Part shown: positions 11,122 to 23,446 of the stretch, in pieces
Position numbering within the stretch: position 1 is the stretch's first letter
Layout: every line of letters starts with the position of its first letter
Assembly: GCA_958299035.1 (NCBI GenBank)
Contig: CATQJL010000223.1
Span: forward strand, 49,024,302 to 49,088,301
Origin: Cylicocyclus nassatus
Taxonomy: Eukaryota > Nematoda > Chromadorea > Rhabditida > Strongylidae
DNA: 64,000 bases
Reading direction: 5' to 3'
Translations under genes and position numbers: made by a program
Notes under the pieces: model-generated
The model's database searches: none
What the model was told of the DNA's origin: nothing
What the model saw: the letters and a program-made list of their open reading frames with translations, nothing else

Positions 11122-12927
11122 TTTACATCGAAGAACCAACGTCCTTAATAGCAGAATTTCTGAACAGCAAAACACTGATATTAGGTTGAACATATGCCTT
11201 GCACCAATAGTTCTGAAAATTTCGTTTTAGAATTTTAGGATGCCTAGATTACTTTTCCAATCTGTGTAATATTCTTCGTTGTATATGCCATCTGTAATTT
11301 TCGACTAAACAAACTCATTTTGAACAAACTCAAAAAAAAACTTTTTGCAGAGATATCTGATCAGTACGAATTTACAGCACTTGATCACAGAAGCAGATCG
11401 TAGCACTCAGACAAACGTAAAAGTAGAAGTTATTGGATACTTAGCATTTTTAGCAGCTGAATTTAAAGAAATACAAATAACTGTTTGTCTTTATCATCTC
11501 TTATGCCTTAACATGACGAAAACACTTTTTGCTTTTCACAATGCTACAAGCGTATATTTTCCCTTTGACTTAAATTATGTCAAAGGGATTCATTGAATTT
11601 GGGTTATGTATTTTTTGAAATATGGGTGCAAGGCTTATGTTCCAATATGCCGATAGAGAATCAGAGAATGAGGCAAGGACTTTCGCACCAGTAGTAAACG
11701 CCATGTTGCGTCATCCTCGAAAGTCCTTCGACTTTGAACGGGTTGAGTGAGAATGATGCAATATTAGCTGGTGGCTTTTTTATTGCATAATCTCTGCTCG
11801 ATGAGCTGATGCATTTCGCCTAGTTGAGACATATAAATACACAAAACTTGGATCAAGTTACCTCATCAATCTTTTGTAACTGAAAATAAATAGTGCAAAA
11901 AATGTCCCAAAAATTGGCTCCACTATTTGCTATTCCCTCTCTTTTGCCGAACTAGGCATCATTTTGTAGAACTGGCTTGAATTTTACAGCAGAGAGCGAA
12001 AGCCGACAGCTCTTCGTTACCTAGAATTACGAAAAATAATTTTAAAAAGCGTTTTGTGTTATGGAAAACCAAGTATTGCTCCGTTCAAAGAGGAAATCTT
12101 ACTGGTAGGTGTATCAGGAATGCTGATCCCAAGCAATGCACATTACCGCAGACCTTTGTTCAAAGGTTAAGCTGAATATACCGAAAAGTAACATTCAAAT
12201 TCGTTGACATCCCGAAAGGTTACCATCTAAGTCAAAATTTACCATCTAAACCGTTTTATAAACCTGTACTAAATTGTCTGGCGGAATTTGCGCTTCTAAC
12301 TCAGTGAAAAAGGTTTCAGGTGCTTTGGAAAATTTTTCAAATTGATAGTAAATGGCAAGACGCCGCTGGTAGTTCTTACTGTAATCCTGCCTTAAGGAAG
12401 AGCAAACGGCAAACGGGGTTTTGTTCCGTACTGTAGCAAGATGGTGCCAGCTCTACGAAGTACCTAGAGCTTGACAAAATCAACCCAGATAAAAGTGATA
12501 CGAACGATCAAATAGGAGGACATTTTTTGGCACGTCCGCGTATACTGTGCGACTGGTCTTATTCAGCAATCTATACTGGTCCACCAAGGCTTCCTCTATT
12601 TTTCTATTCCCCAGAACAAACTAGAATTGGGATCCGTCCGTAATTTAAGCTATGTTTTGGGGAATAGCTGGTTACATAATAATGATATTTACAGTCAGTA
12701 TTTAAGTCAGTTGACTCTTATTTGATTGCATTTTGAATGAATTTTGATTGAACTTTTTGTCTACTGCGAAGGACGTCTTGAGCACACTCCTGTTTTTCAC
12801 GCTCCATTCATCTTGCACCCGGATTGGCTGAAGTTGCGCTGTGATATACTTTGAAAATAAGAGCATTATCAGCGTTTTCAAATGTATCAGTGCTCATAAT
12901 TTGAGCCTGTTCATCAACCTTTTTTAG
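11122..12927. other. no recognised gene; one small hairpin
   Basis: No convincing exon was found on either strand, including a search for the missing N-terminal exons of the synthetase. An inverted repeat with CTATTCCCC arms lies at 12604-12617 and 12654-12667. Short plus-strand open frames such as 11345-11596 have no recognisable content. Confidence 0.35.
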
Positions 12928-15900
12928 TCGAAGAAGACGAAGTAGAAGCAGACGAAGACATCGAAGCAGAAATCGTGTAAGCTGCTTACTTTGGATGGGG
13001 TAAGAACTGACTTGCACTGACTCGTTTAGGTACGCTTGCGCGATCTCACACACAATGACCTAGTTAAGTTAGCTCGAGCTGCTCGAGAACGGGAAGGATA
13101 TGAGGAATTCTGTGATACAATTAGATGTCATGGTCTATCCATGTAAGAATCAATTTAGTACATGATGAATTGCAATGCATTTTTTGTTGTTGAAGAAATG
13201 GCCTTATACGAGCAAAGAATCGTCAGAGCAAATACTTGATGTACAAGGGCTCATTACTGTATATGCAGGTAAATTTTTCAGTACTTTTTGGACAGGTTTT
13301 TCAGGCAGTGGTGCGAAACAGATGCAACCAAAGTCGCTTTGCCAATTGGCACAGCAGTAGGTAGTCTGAAAAACACTGTGCTCGAATATGTGATGCTACC
13401 TTTCCTTCATATACTGGAAAAGACAAATTCAAAACTACCGGAGAATTGTCTACTGCCTTCTTTTTTTGTAATCGCATTAACCCTTCTCCATCAGATATGA
13501 TTAATCCCCATCAACTTTTTCGGACTCTGCAGTCACATTATTCTGTTGTGAGGGTTATGCAGAAAAGTAGTGTATCTAGAAGTTAGGTGCGAATTAATCG
13601 CGGACTTCAAGGCGAAGTATTTTACATTTTTCAACTGCGTAATCGAATATCTATCGGGGGGGGGGGTAGAGGATTATATGTCGCAAAAAAAAGGCGGTCC
13701 CTCGGTCATTTGCGCGTATACGCACCCTTGTATATGCGTGGACATGCGTTCCTGTAGGAAATCCGCACGCGAATCTTCGCCATTCGGCGACATATACAGT
13801 CTGCCCCAATCGGGATCAGACCGAACCGTCGGCGTGGATTTGCGCGCTCGCAGCGCTAGGCGTTTGCGCTGCATATGCGCGCTATCGGAGAGAGCGAGGA
13901 GATCGAAGACGTGACCGCGAGACCTTAGCGACGCGTACTCCCGCCATGCCATTTTTGGCCTGATTGGGAATGGAACAGACTGTAGTCCTCCACCCTCTGT
14001 CGGGGAGAAGTTTATTGTTTTTTGGAGGTACTCGCAATTGCACTATAGAAGATGAAAAAATCTTCTGAGCAGTATCTGATGCAGAATTTGCTCCTCTTTG
14101 GACAGCCATGATTGCTGCGTTTTTCTTTGATTAAGGCTGAGATAATCGCAAAAGATTGCAAAACTTTCGTTGTCACCCTGTATAAATTACGAATTCATAG
14201 AATGTTCATCACAAAGTAACCGAGCGATTATTGTGCGCTTTTTATTAACGCCATAGTAATGAAATTTCCAGCGCGCATTTGTAAAATTGAATAATATGGC
14301 GATTTGGTCCGCAAATTTTTACGCGCAAAAAACAACTATCAGAAAGAGAATAAGTATGGTAACTGAACTGTGAATACTTCATGTTTCAACGATTTCGAAT
14401 AGACAAAATATAAAACTTAAACAGAGTTCAACTAGAAGATTTAAAGGTTGTTGTTCAATAATGCACCTTTACCAAATTCAAACTTCAAGCGAGTACTGAC
14501 TCAATACCTTGGGTGTTGCTTGACGATGGCGTAAATAAAATGATCATCCATTTTCAGACGGCATGTGTTATGCTTGTATGTTTCATGGCTGCTATAGTTT
14601 CTCGTTATATCAAAGAAGATGACCAGTCATGGTTTTATTGTACACAAACTACCATCGAGGTGAATACGAGTTTGCAATTTCTCTGCTTGCTTGCTTTTTT
14701 AAAGCTTTTTCTTAATGAACTTTCCAGGCTGTACTGCTCGCTATTACTTTCTTAGTAATTCTGTTTGAAAGCTTCGGTAAGAGACATGTCAAGCAAAAAA
14801 AGTTGTTTGCCTAGGCCTGAGATTTTGTAGTTATTCGAATTCTAATGGTGCTGCTTTTTCTGACCGCTCTTTTTCTAAATCTTCTCACAATAGCGTTCTA
14901 CATGTTATTCGACGCTCAAGCCGTTGCTTGCATGGACATGGAAGAAATTTTTGGGTAAGCAAAACCAAGATTTAATGCTTAACGAGAAAAGTGACCAGCA
15001 CTGCTTTTAGATCCATAGCTTGCTACTGGCTACGCCTACCTACCCAATACCATACCGTCTACTGTTCTTTGCTCCTCGCTTTACTTCATTTCTTAGCTTT
15101 TATAGCATCTCTGGTAATATCGCTTGCTCCTTTCACTAATGTCTAAGAGATCTTTGATTTCAAGTTGTTGAATCATTACTACGATGGATCCATAGTACAT
15201 CTTGTCGAAATCGCTAAACAGCTAGGATATAAGCCGGTAGGAGCGCCTAAGCTTGACCGGTACATTCAGATCATTATTACAGTGTTATACATACAAAAAA
15301 GAAGCCTGCGAATCTCGACGAAGTCGTAGAAGGTTCGCCCTCAACAGCTGTATTTTTTCAGGCTTCACTCATGCTCTTCTGATTTCAGACGAAGTGAAGG
15401 CAGACGCTTCGGAACCAATGTGGTTTGTTTCTACTTTCCACATTTTTTCTCGTACAGTGGAGCAAATTCTCAGTAAAAAAAACGCTCAACGAGTAGCACA
15501 TTTGAAAGAGGAAACAGTCGGCATTAAGATGGAGTCAATTGTACAGTTGTTTATAAGCTGCTGCATGACGAAAGCTCAATATCTTTGGGCGCGAACATGG
15601 CTATATTAGCCGCAGAGCGCATGAGGCGCAGGATTTTGAAGATACGCGCGCGCCATGTTCGCGCCCGTTCAATTAATAGTGTTTCTGCGACTTTGTTATA
15701 CAGCAGCCTTTACAAAATTGCTTAACATCTTCACTTTCATTGACGACTTGATTCGTAGCCTTTGAAGTTATCTGCGATATTCACGATGGGTATGAGCACT
15801 GGACGAAACCAATCCCGTGAACAGTGTCTTGCGGGGAAACGGTGGATCTTGCTTGCTCATAGAAAGACTCTGTTTGCTGAAACCTTAGCGTAATTAAAAA

Positions 15901-16886
15901 GCCAGAAAGGGCCAGAGCCCGGTTCCAGTTATTTACTGAGTTTTTCCGATACTCGATTCACTTTGGACTCTTTGAAGTCCAAATGGGATATATTGTTAAC
16001 CCAAAGCAATCTTATCTTTAGAGAAAATAGGAACGAGATCACACAACGTTTACTCATTTTTAGAAGTCTCATTTTATGATAAGATATAGTGTTAGAGGCT
16101 TGTTGCCCAGCTTTTCTCTTGCGCAACCTCAACCATCTCTTATAAGGAGAAGGGGCAATTGGAGACATAGCTGTAAATTTATCATGTTACCTCAGTGCAT
16201 ATCACTTTTTTCGTCGAAGTCTTGACTGGGAATTGGGTTTACAGTGTAGGAATGCGTTGCACCTGGAATAAACATGGTTTGTAAATGATAAACTTTACAG
16301 GACGTCAAACAGCTCCCGGTTGGCACGGTAATCACCACGGTAGGTTTTTTCGTTTACAGACGTTGAACTCCCTTACCCACAATATCGTCATTTTAGGAAA
16401 GGAGCACATCCTACAAATGGAAGGGTAATGTACAACCTGGTGGTGTGGTGATCGGTTCAGGCATGGAATCGATGACAGATTCTGTATGCGTGTATTTTGA
16501 ACCATTTTTACTACAGTTGAAATAAAATTTAGGTTACTCTTCAAGCTCCTACTAAAGAAGCTGTAAAGCGCGATTCCAAGTTCACTGTTAGTGATTATGA
16601 CTCCTTTGCTTGCCCTTTACAAGTACTTTTACAGCGATATGTGATGGTAGATGCTGTCAGAGCCAAATTGAAACGTGGCGGTAGGGTGGTACCGGCGAGG
16701 AAGAGGGTCTCGATAGATCGACAAGCCTTGGAAAAGAAAAAGAGCCGTCGAAAGACATCAGCGAGCAAAGAACTACAACAAGGAGAGTTACCAACAAGAC
16801 CAGGCGGCAGCACATCTAACATAGCAAACGAATCTGAACTCGAAACAATCACTTTCAACAGCCTTTTAGAGGTATGTCCATTTTGA
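12928..16886 (+). CDS. paralogue A: multi-exon four-membrane-segment protein, unknown family
   Basis: Family not recognised. Exons with GT-AG borders: 12928-12974 (acidic, EEDEVEADEDIEAE), 13030-13142 (DLVKLARAAREREGYEEF), 13196-13268, about 13301-13361 (VVRNRCNQSRFANWH), 14558-14659, 14728-14776, 14831-14954, 15011-15113 and 15165-15236. The last five include four hydrophobic stretches: CVMLVCFMAAIV, LLAITFLVILFESF, ILMVLLFLTALFLNLL and YCSLLLALLHFLAFIASL. Further likely exons are 16397-16483 (GGVVIGSGMESMTDS) and 16533-16871, a basic tail with KKKSRRKTSASKE that could end at a stop at 16884-16886. The frame between 15237 and 16396 is unsettled; a stretch near 15310-15335 reads ESRRSRRR. It is probably a membrane protein with charged cytosolic ends. 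Membership of all exons in one gene is supported by the same order in paralogue B (47.8-62.5 kb). The first exon is unknown. Confidence 0.65.
13640..14557. other. intron-like stretch with GC-rich block
   Basis: Between exons of paralogue A. It contains a G10 run near 13657 and a GC-rich block (about 13690-13940) rich in GCGC and alternating purine-pyrimidine steps. No exon could be supported here. Confidence 0.3.
15587..15666. repeat. 15-bp perfect inverted repeat
   Basis: GGGCGCGAACATGGC at 15587-15601 and its exact inverse at 15652-15666, with a 50-bp GC-rich loop. This could be a small MITE remnant or a structured RNA element within paralogue A. Confidence 0.7.
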
Positions 16887-16912
16887 GATTTCAAGCAATT
16901 ACCATTAAGAAC

Positions 16913-17668
16913 CAGGGCCCGGCACGAGCTTGTCAAATGACAAGCTGGAAATCGTTTTCGGCAAAAAAAAAGCAAAGGGGAAATCGTTTTTGCGGGGTCC
17001 GGGGCGGAGCCCCGGAAAAAAATTGGTAGTGCACGTTCTCTGCTTATTTTAACATGTTATGTGCCTCAGCATGCGAAGACTGGAGTTCGCGCGCGTCAAA
17101 CCGCGCCGTCGCTAATTGCCGCACGCGCGACGTCGCTCAAACGAGCTATTTGTAATGGCATACATGACTAGTTCTCAATGTACGCGTCACGGTATGACAC
17201 CAGATTTTGTAGGCGAACGGAGAGAGGCTAGTGGAAACAAAGTATGAAAAATTATGAAAAACTTATGTGAACGGGACGAGTAATAAGCATTTTTTCCAAA
17301 GATTTTGCAAAATTGGTAAATGAAGTTGTAAATTCAAATGGCTCGTTTGCAACGCGCAGATGACGATATGGTATGAAACTTGGTACGCACGTGGACACAA
17401 GCTTGTAGGAGCTAACTTAGGAGTTTCATTGAAAAATTATGTGACTGAAGGTTGTGGCAAAGTTTTTTCTGAAAATTTCCCGCTACTAAAGAAATGGAAA
17501 AATGGCTCGTTTGCAACGCAGAGGCGACGAAATCGCGCGGGATTCGGTGTGTATATGCGCAGTAGGACTAAGTAACAAAGTATGAAAAATTATGAAAAAC
17601 TTATGTGAATGAAGAGTTTCCCCAACTTATTTCCAAATGTCATTAGCTTGTCATTTGACAAGCTAATG
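16913..17668. mobile_element. repeat element with CTTGTCA palindromic ends
   Basis: Begins CAGGGCCCGGCACGAGCTTG and continues TCAAATGACAAGCT. It ends in a palindrome at 17641-17668 whose arms are CATTAGCTTGTCA. The interior holds two copies each of AAAGTATGAAAAATTATG (17238, 17575) and ATGGCTCGTTTGCAACGC (about 17338, 17503). The CAGGGCCCGGCACGAGC end recurs inverted at about 25947-25971. No open frame or target duplication was identified. Confidence 0.5.
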
Positions 17669-18049
17669 ACAAGCTGAGCTTGGCAAAACTCTCAATTCAC
17701 ATAATTTTTCCAAAATTTTTACATAAATCTACTCTACGCCTAAACATTAGTATATACTGAAAATTTGGTCCCAAACCTCCTCCTCTTCCCATTGCTAGAA
17801 GCAAAAATAGCCTCAACAGCCCCGTTGTTTAAGGAGAAAAGCGCGCTCCAATCGATATGCGCGAAAACGGCGTCTCTCATTGCTATAACCGGGGTTGCTT
17901 CAATATTTTCTTATTTTTTCTACTTGTTTTTCTTTTCCTCGTACACTTTTTGTAACCATAGTAGACTGTTAATGTTTTGCCATGACTTTAAGTGCAGTTT
18001 TTCGGTGTCGTTCGATCATTTGCTCTCTGATTGTGCTATAATTTGGTAG
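17669..18049. other. upstream of the P5B exon; no exon supported
   Basis: AT-rich with several short open frames. The P5B exon that should precede 18050 was not recognised here. Confidence 0.3.
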
Positions 18050-18829
18050 GATGTTGAATATGCCTACTACGCGTCCGTTATTGTAATTATGTCCATTTGT
18101 TCTATCATCGTGAATGTACTCCAGATTAGTGGACAACGACAAAAAACGGTGATTTTTGTTTGTTGTGTGCGTATTGGATTTAGAATTTTCAATTGCACCT
18201 TCATCATAAGGCTGTTAGACTTAATGAAATAGTTTGCGGCCATATCTATACCAGCATTTGAGAATATCATTCTCAAATGATTCTCATAATAACGCCCCAT
18301 AGCCATTTTAGTTTGCTTGGCATGGTTCATTCGAGTAGCGAACTAGATGTGATTCGCAACGTTGCTGCCGTTATTCGTATGTGCAGTGAGCAAGTAAGTT
18401 TCGAAAAGACTTTTTTCGGGATTTTGCATCCTTCTTGTTTCTAACTTGTATTGTCGATTCGTTGACCGCACGAACTGCTCAAACGCTGCGGACCACGCGC
18501 GTCGCGGTTGAATTGTTGCAATAGCGCGATTTGTACAATGGCGAATTTGTACTGGAGCAAGCGTTTCACTCAGACACTCGCACCGGCCGGCGGCCGCACA
18601 AAGACCGGCTGGCGGGACCACATGTCATTTCACTCAGCCGCGTAGTCTACGCCCGCCGGCCGGTATTCGGACGGCCGCCGGCCGGAAAGGTACGGCCGCC
18701 AGCCGGAAAGGTACGGCCGCCAGCCGGTGTATATTGGGTAACGGCGCAACAGACCGATAACAGAGCGCGTTTTTTCTCTTATTCTAGGTCGCGCGATTAC
18801 CGGCAGGTAGAGGTGTGATTCCAATAAAA

Positions 18830-20381
18830 GACAGCTAATGGAGCACGCTTTCACTATTTTTGTAGTCATCCATCTCTATTCACTTTTATTGTGATTTGTG
18901 CAGAAATCGTCTACACTAAAGTTTATTGGATTATTAAATCGATTACAGAAAAATTTCACTCAATGATTATTGCAAAATATGGCAAAAATATGGCAAAATA
19001 TGGGATAAATTAAGGAAAAAACTTCTAGATCATGAGTGAGATAAAATGTCATATAAGAGATACAACGTAAAGGCAAAGAAAATTATTATCACCAAGGACG
19101 CCCCTGCATGGAATGGGAATCGAAGATGGAGTTAGGATATCTTTGGAGCCCTGGGATGCAATGAGAATCGAAAGTGGAATTTAGGATATTTCTGGATATA
19201 AAAAATGAGAACAAATTCGGCACGGTTTTCACAAGTGCAGTCACAGAATTTTGCAGTCGTTTTTGAACTTCGCTGTCTTAGTCTGTTTCTGGATATACAA
19301 AGAGGTAATTTTGAGCACATTATCCAAAAGTGTTATCCGCCTCATGTTATGTTGGAAAAACCTTCGCTGTCCAAAAAGTTGCCAACATGGAAAACCGTGC
19401 CAAGGCCGTGCAGAAGCAAGTTCAAAAAAGAAACAGAAAAAAAACATACAAGGCAGGAGATGAGATACAAAGATACATGTGGGGAAGATACAGAAGAAGA
19501 TATACATACATGCGGAGTGAAATTCAAAAAAGCTATATGAACAGATATACAATTTTACAGGAAGAGAAAAGTGCATCACTGACGCTGCTGACGGGGGGAG
19601 ACGTTTTCGTTTCCGTGACGGGGAGAAACGTTTTCGTTTCCCTCTTCAATTCCCTGGGAGGTATCGGATACGCGCACTCGCTTGCCCTTTCTCTGAAAAG
19701 AGGTGATTACTTTTGAGAAAATAGCGAATGTATGGAAACTTACGTTGCTGGGTATGAATCTTTCTTCCTCAAAATCGTATCGATAGTTCCTGACGTCGCG
19801 TCTGAAAGAAAGTGTACAGCACCAACAGGATATCAACGTAAAAGTACTCACAAAGCAATTTGCAGAGCTTTGAACAATTCGGTGCAATAAAACATCTTCT
19901 CCGCCAACCGATCGCCCGACCTTCGATTAGATCGAACAATGCATATGAGGGTTGAGGAGGAGCGAATCCACTATCGAAGAAAGCATTCAAAGGTTTCGAA
20001 CAAAAGGACGATGCAAAAGGCGCCTATGCTCGATAGCGGACTCACAGAATCAGGATATTTTGAATACAAAATCTGCAACCTACCTGCGACTGCCCTTGAC
20101 GGCCCTGGTTCTGCTCCGCTGGAGTTGATCTCGAGCAACCCTACAAGCACAGTCTACAGTGAAGCTATGTAAAATGCATACTAAGAGTTATCAAGATTAG
20201 ATTACCTTTCCTGAAAGTATAGAACAGAAGAAGAGGAACAAGAACAAAGAAGAGCACTCCTGAAAGTAATTCGTTGATACACGCAGCTCTAAAGAATACA
20301 ATAACTTACTTCCATGTAAGATTATCCCGCTTTGTATCGCACGCCAACCCGACATCAGTATGCAAGCCTGTAATTACAAGA
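18830..20381. other. interior of the TIR element; no recognised gene
   Basis: AT-rich. Short open frames on both strands (for example 19330-19716 plus and 19769-19990 minus) show no recognisable domain. A GAAACGTTTTCGTTTCC-like repeat occurs near 19600-19640. Confidence 0.3.
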
Positions 20382-20418
20382 TCAATACTTATATAATATT
20401 TGGATAAGCATTTTTTTT

Positions 20419-21227
20419 ATGACCGGCCTAAAATGTTAGAAAACTTCATTGAATTCAAACGAAACTTTGCACATATGAAGATCGGGGTGGGGCGGGTGTC
20501 ACTAAGCTTTTTCACCGAAAATCACCAAGTGGCGCTATCGATTTATCGATTTTTTGCGTTTCTCGCTTAGCAAGTCCGTTATGACCGGCCTAAAATGTTA
20601 GAAAACTTGATTGAATTCAAATGAGACTTTGCACATATGAAGATTGGGGTGGGGCGGGTGTCACTAAGCTTTGTCACCGAAAATCACCAAGGGCGCTACC
20701 GATTTATCGATTTTTTGCGTTTCTCGCTTAGCAAGTCCGTTATGACCGGCCTAAAATGTTAGAAAACTTGATTGAATTCAAATGAAACTTTGCACATATG
20801 AAGATTGGGGTGGGGCGGGTGTCACTAAGCTTTTTCACCGAAAATCACCAAGTGGCGCTACCGATTTATCGATTTTTTGCGTTTCTCGCTTAGCAAGTGC
20901 GTTATGACCGGCCTAAAATGTTAGAAAACTTGATTGAATTCAAATGAAACTTTGCACATATGAAGATTGGGGTGGGGCGGGTGTCACTAAGCTTTTTCAC
21001 CGAAAATCACCAAGTGGCGCTATCGATTTATCGATTTTTTGCGTTTCTCGCTTAGCAAGTCCGTTATGACCGGCCTAAAATGTTAGAAAACTTGATTGAA
21101 TTCAAATGAAACTTTGCACATATGAAGATTGGGGTGGGGCGGGTGTCACTAAGCTTTTTCACAGAAAATCATTCACTGGCGCTATCGATTTATCGATTTT
21201 TTCATGTTCTAATCTCTGTTGAGCTGA
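20419..21227 (+). repeat. five tandem copies of a 162-bp unit
   Basis: Units start with ATGACCGGCCTAAAATG at 20419, 20581, 20742, 20904 and 21066 (spacing 161-162 bp) and are nearly identical. Each contains AACTTTGCACATATGAAGAT, GGGGTGGGGCGGGTGTCAC and CGATTTATCGATTTTTTGCG. The order and wording match the module found in the short Helitron-like elements elsewhere in the window. Confidence 0.95.
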
Positions 21228-21435
21228 AAATGGCAGGAAGGGATAACTGAGCATGATTAATTTGATCAAAATATCTACAACTTTGACCACTAAACTTTTT
21301 TGCTTTTTTTGATTCTTTGTATGCCACATTCTGGAGACTAGCTGATATCCAACTATGCGTTAACCTTTCGCAACGGGTTTCGTCGACTGATTAGCCCATC
21401 AACAAAATCAAAATGGTTCATCCACGAGACCAAAT

Positions 21436-22047
21436 ATGACCAACAAATCAAAATACCCTATCCCGGCCTTTCGGTTCATTCATACCATGCCTTCATCGGT
21501 CGTACCTCCTTCGACTACTGTTATTACCGAGACCATGGTGGCGCCGACATTGACCCCCTCCAGCAATGGACCGTCCCCCTCCATACCTCAGTCGCAGATC
21601 CGTATCGCCCAGAGAACCCGAGCCCGTACCGCAGCAAGGCGCACTTCTGAAGCCATGCGTAGCCGCCTTCGTCGTAGCCGAGAAACACCAGAAGAACGAG
21701 AACGGCGTCTTGCCTCAATGCGTGAACGTCATCTTCGTCGACGGCAACAGGAACCACAGCTCAACGGACACCTTCAGGAGACACTGGATCAATCCAGGCA
21801 TGGTGCGAGCCCAGAACGGGTTGGCCAACGAGGATACGAGCCAATCAACGAGAACACAGCACAAACGATCTCTACGCTTGACTCGCGGCAACAAGTAATG
21901 TTTGAACTGGCAGCTACCTCCACTTCCAGTTCGCAGATCACATTGCGCAGAGAACTCGAGCACGTGGCGCAAGGCGGAGATCTTGAAGAGCGACTTATCA
22001 AGAACAATATCAACATTGCTAATTCAACATTCCCACACCGTCGTTAG
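21436..22047 (+). CDS. Helitron ORF, N-terminal basic region of the Rep/helicase protein
   Basis: A 203-codon frame starting at ATG 21436. After a Pro/Ser/Thr-rich start it has an arginine-rich helix block (TRARTAARRTSEAMRSRLRR, then SRETPEERERRL and RERHLRRRQQE) typical of the N-terminal part of Helitron proteins in animals. The frame stops before any HUH motif (HxH or YxxxY). The following sequence changes frame straight into helicase, so the nuclease domain has been deleted. Intact Helitron proteins are well over 1,000 residues, so this is a remnant. Confidence 0.6.
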   Translation: MTNKSKYPIPAFRFIHTMPSSVVPPSTTVITETMVAPTLTPSSNGPSPSIPQSQIRIAQRTRARTAARRTSEAMRSRLRRSRETPEERERRLASMRERHLRRRQQEPQLNGHLQETLDQSRHGASPERVGQRGYEPINENTAQTISTLDSRQQVMFELAATSTSSSQITLRRELEHVAQGGDLEERLIKNNINIANSTFPHRR

Positions 22048-22059
22048 GCCGTCGTCCCA

Positions 22060-23446
22060 CGCTCACGCGCACGATATTGCATTTCGCTCAGCCGAAGGTA
22101 ATCGCTTATATGGGACTTTAAATTCACAGCAAAAGGCAGCGGTTGACACCATTCTTGGTGCTCTCGATGTCCCAGATGCTCCAAAGCTTTTCTTCTCGAT
22201 GGTCCGGGCGGTTCAGGGAAAACGTGGACCTATATATGTCTTTTTAATATCCTCATCGGTCAAGGGCGCAAAGTCGCGTGCACAGCGTGGACAGGAATCG
22301 CGGCCAACCTGCTCCCATCGGGTCGCACAACGGTGTCGTTGTTCAAGCTAAATATCTTGAACAACTGCGAGACATCATCCCACAGAAGGCAGATGAAGGA
22401 CGCGAGACTGCTCGCCGAAAACGACGTGTTCATCTGGGACGAAGCCTCTATGATCCCAAAAACGGCTTTTGAGACGGTGGATGCTGTACTATGCGATATC
22501 ATGCAAGTGGACAAGCCCTTTGGCGGAAAAATGGTCGTTCTCGGAGGCGACTTCAGGCAGATCTTACCGGTTGTTCGCAGCGGATCGCGAGCAGACCAAC
22601 TAAACATGTGCATTAAGCAGTCCTCCCTTTGGTCGCATTTCATAGTACTCCGCCTTTCCGAAAATATGCGAGTGACGAGCCGCGATGCGGATTGGAAGGA
22701 CTTTCTATTGCGTGTGGGCAACGGCACCGTCAATGACAGCCAGGGACGAGTGGAACTGCCAACGGAAATCATGGGTCGAGGGGATATAGTCCAAGAGCTA
22801 TACGGCGACTGCATCGAACCATTGGTTGATTTGTCTGATCAGGCTATCCTTGCCCCCAAGAACGCCGACATGAATTCCATAAACGAACAAGTTCTAAGCC
22901 GCATACAAGGTGAAGAAAAGATTTACTATTCGCACGATAAAATTGTCATCGTCGACGCTAACGACCAGAATCAATTTAGTACTACCGAGTTTCTCAACAC
23001 AATCTCTAGCTCCTCCTTGCCGCCGCACTGTCTCAAGTTGAAAGAAGGCGCCATCGTCATGCTGCTTAGGAACTTGGATGTTTTATCCGGGCTAGAACAA
23101 TGGAACACGACTACAAGTCCGCGATATGGGCCGTCGTCTCATACAATGCAAATTCATAATATGTAATCGGCATGGGCAGTCTGTCGTGATTACGAGGATC
23201 CACAACAACAACGGCAAGAATCTGCCCTTCAGACTCCGGCGCTCCCAATTCCCCATCAGATTGGCGCTCGCTATGAGCATCAACAAGGCCCAAGGCCAAT
23301 CCTTCACCAAGGTTGGATTGTGGCTTCCCACCGATGTCTTCAGTCACGGTCAACTCTATGTGGCCATCAGCCGTTCGAGGTCGCGTGAAGGTCTCATTGT
23401 GCAAGTCGCCAATCCAAAGCAATCCAATCAACGTCGTTTTCACTGA
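22060..23446 (+). pseudogene. Helitron PIF1-family helicase domain, two frame breaks
   Basis: A superfamily 1B DNA helicase that would unwind the element during rolling-circle transposition. Motifs in order: NRLYGTLNSQQKAAVDTIL (Q-motif region); Walker A, encoded as GPGGSGKT only if one base missing near 22197 is allowed for; Walker B FIWDEASM; VVLGGDFRQILPVV; LSENMRV; then, after a second break near 23090, LAMSINKAQGQSF and YVAISRSRSREGL. The middle frame (22333-23166) and the last frame (23126-23446) overlap. The stop codon is at 23444-23446. With the nuclease missing and two breaks, this copy cannot make an active transposase. Confidence 0.9.

Noticed and set aside
11122..12927. Missing N-terminal exons of threonyl-tRNA synthetase
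   Set aside because: No TGS or editing-domain motifs could be read on the minus strand here.
20580..21228. Satellite DNA of a centromere
   Set aside because: Only five units, placed inside a Helitron; too few to call a satellite.
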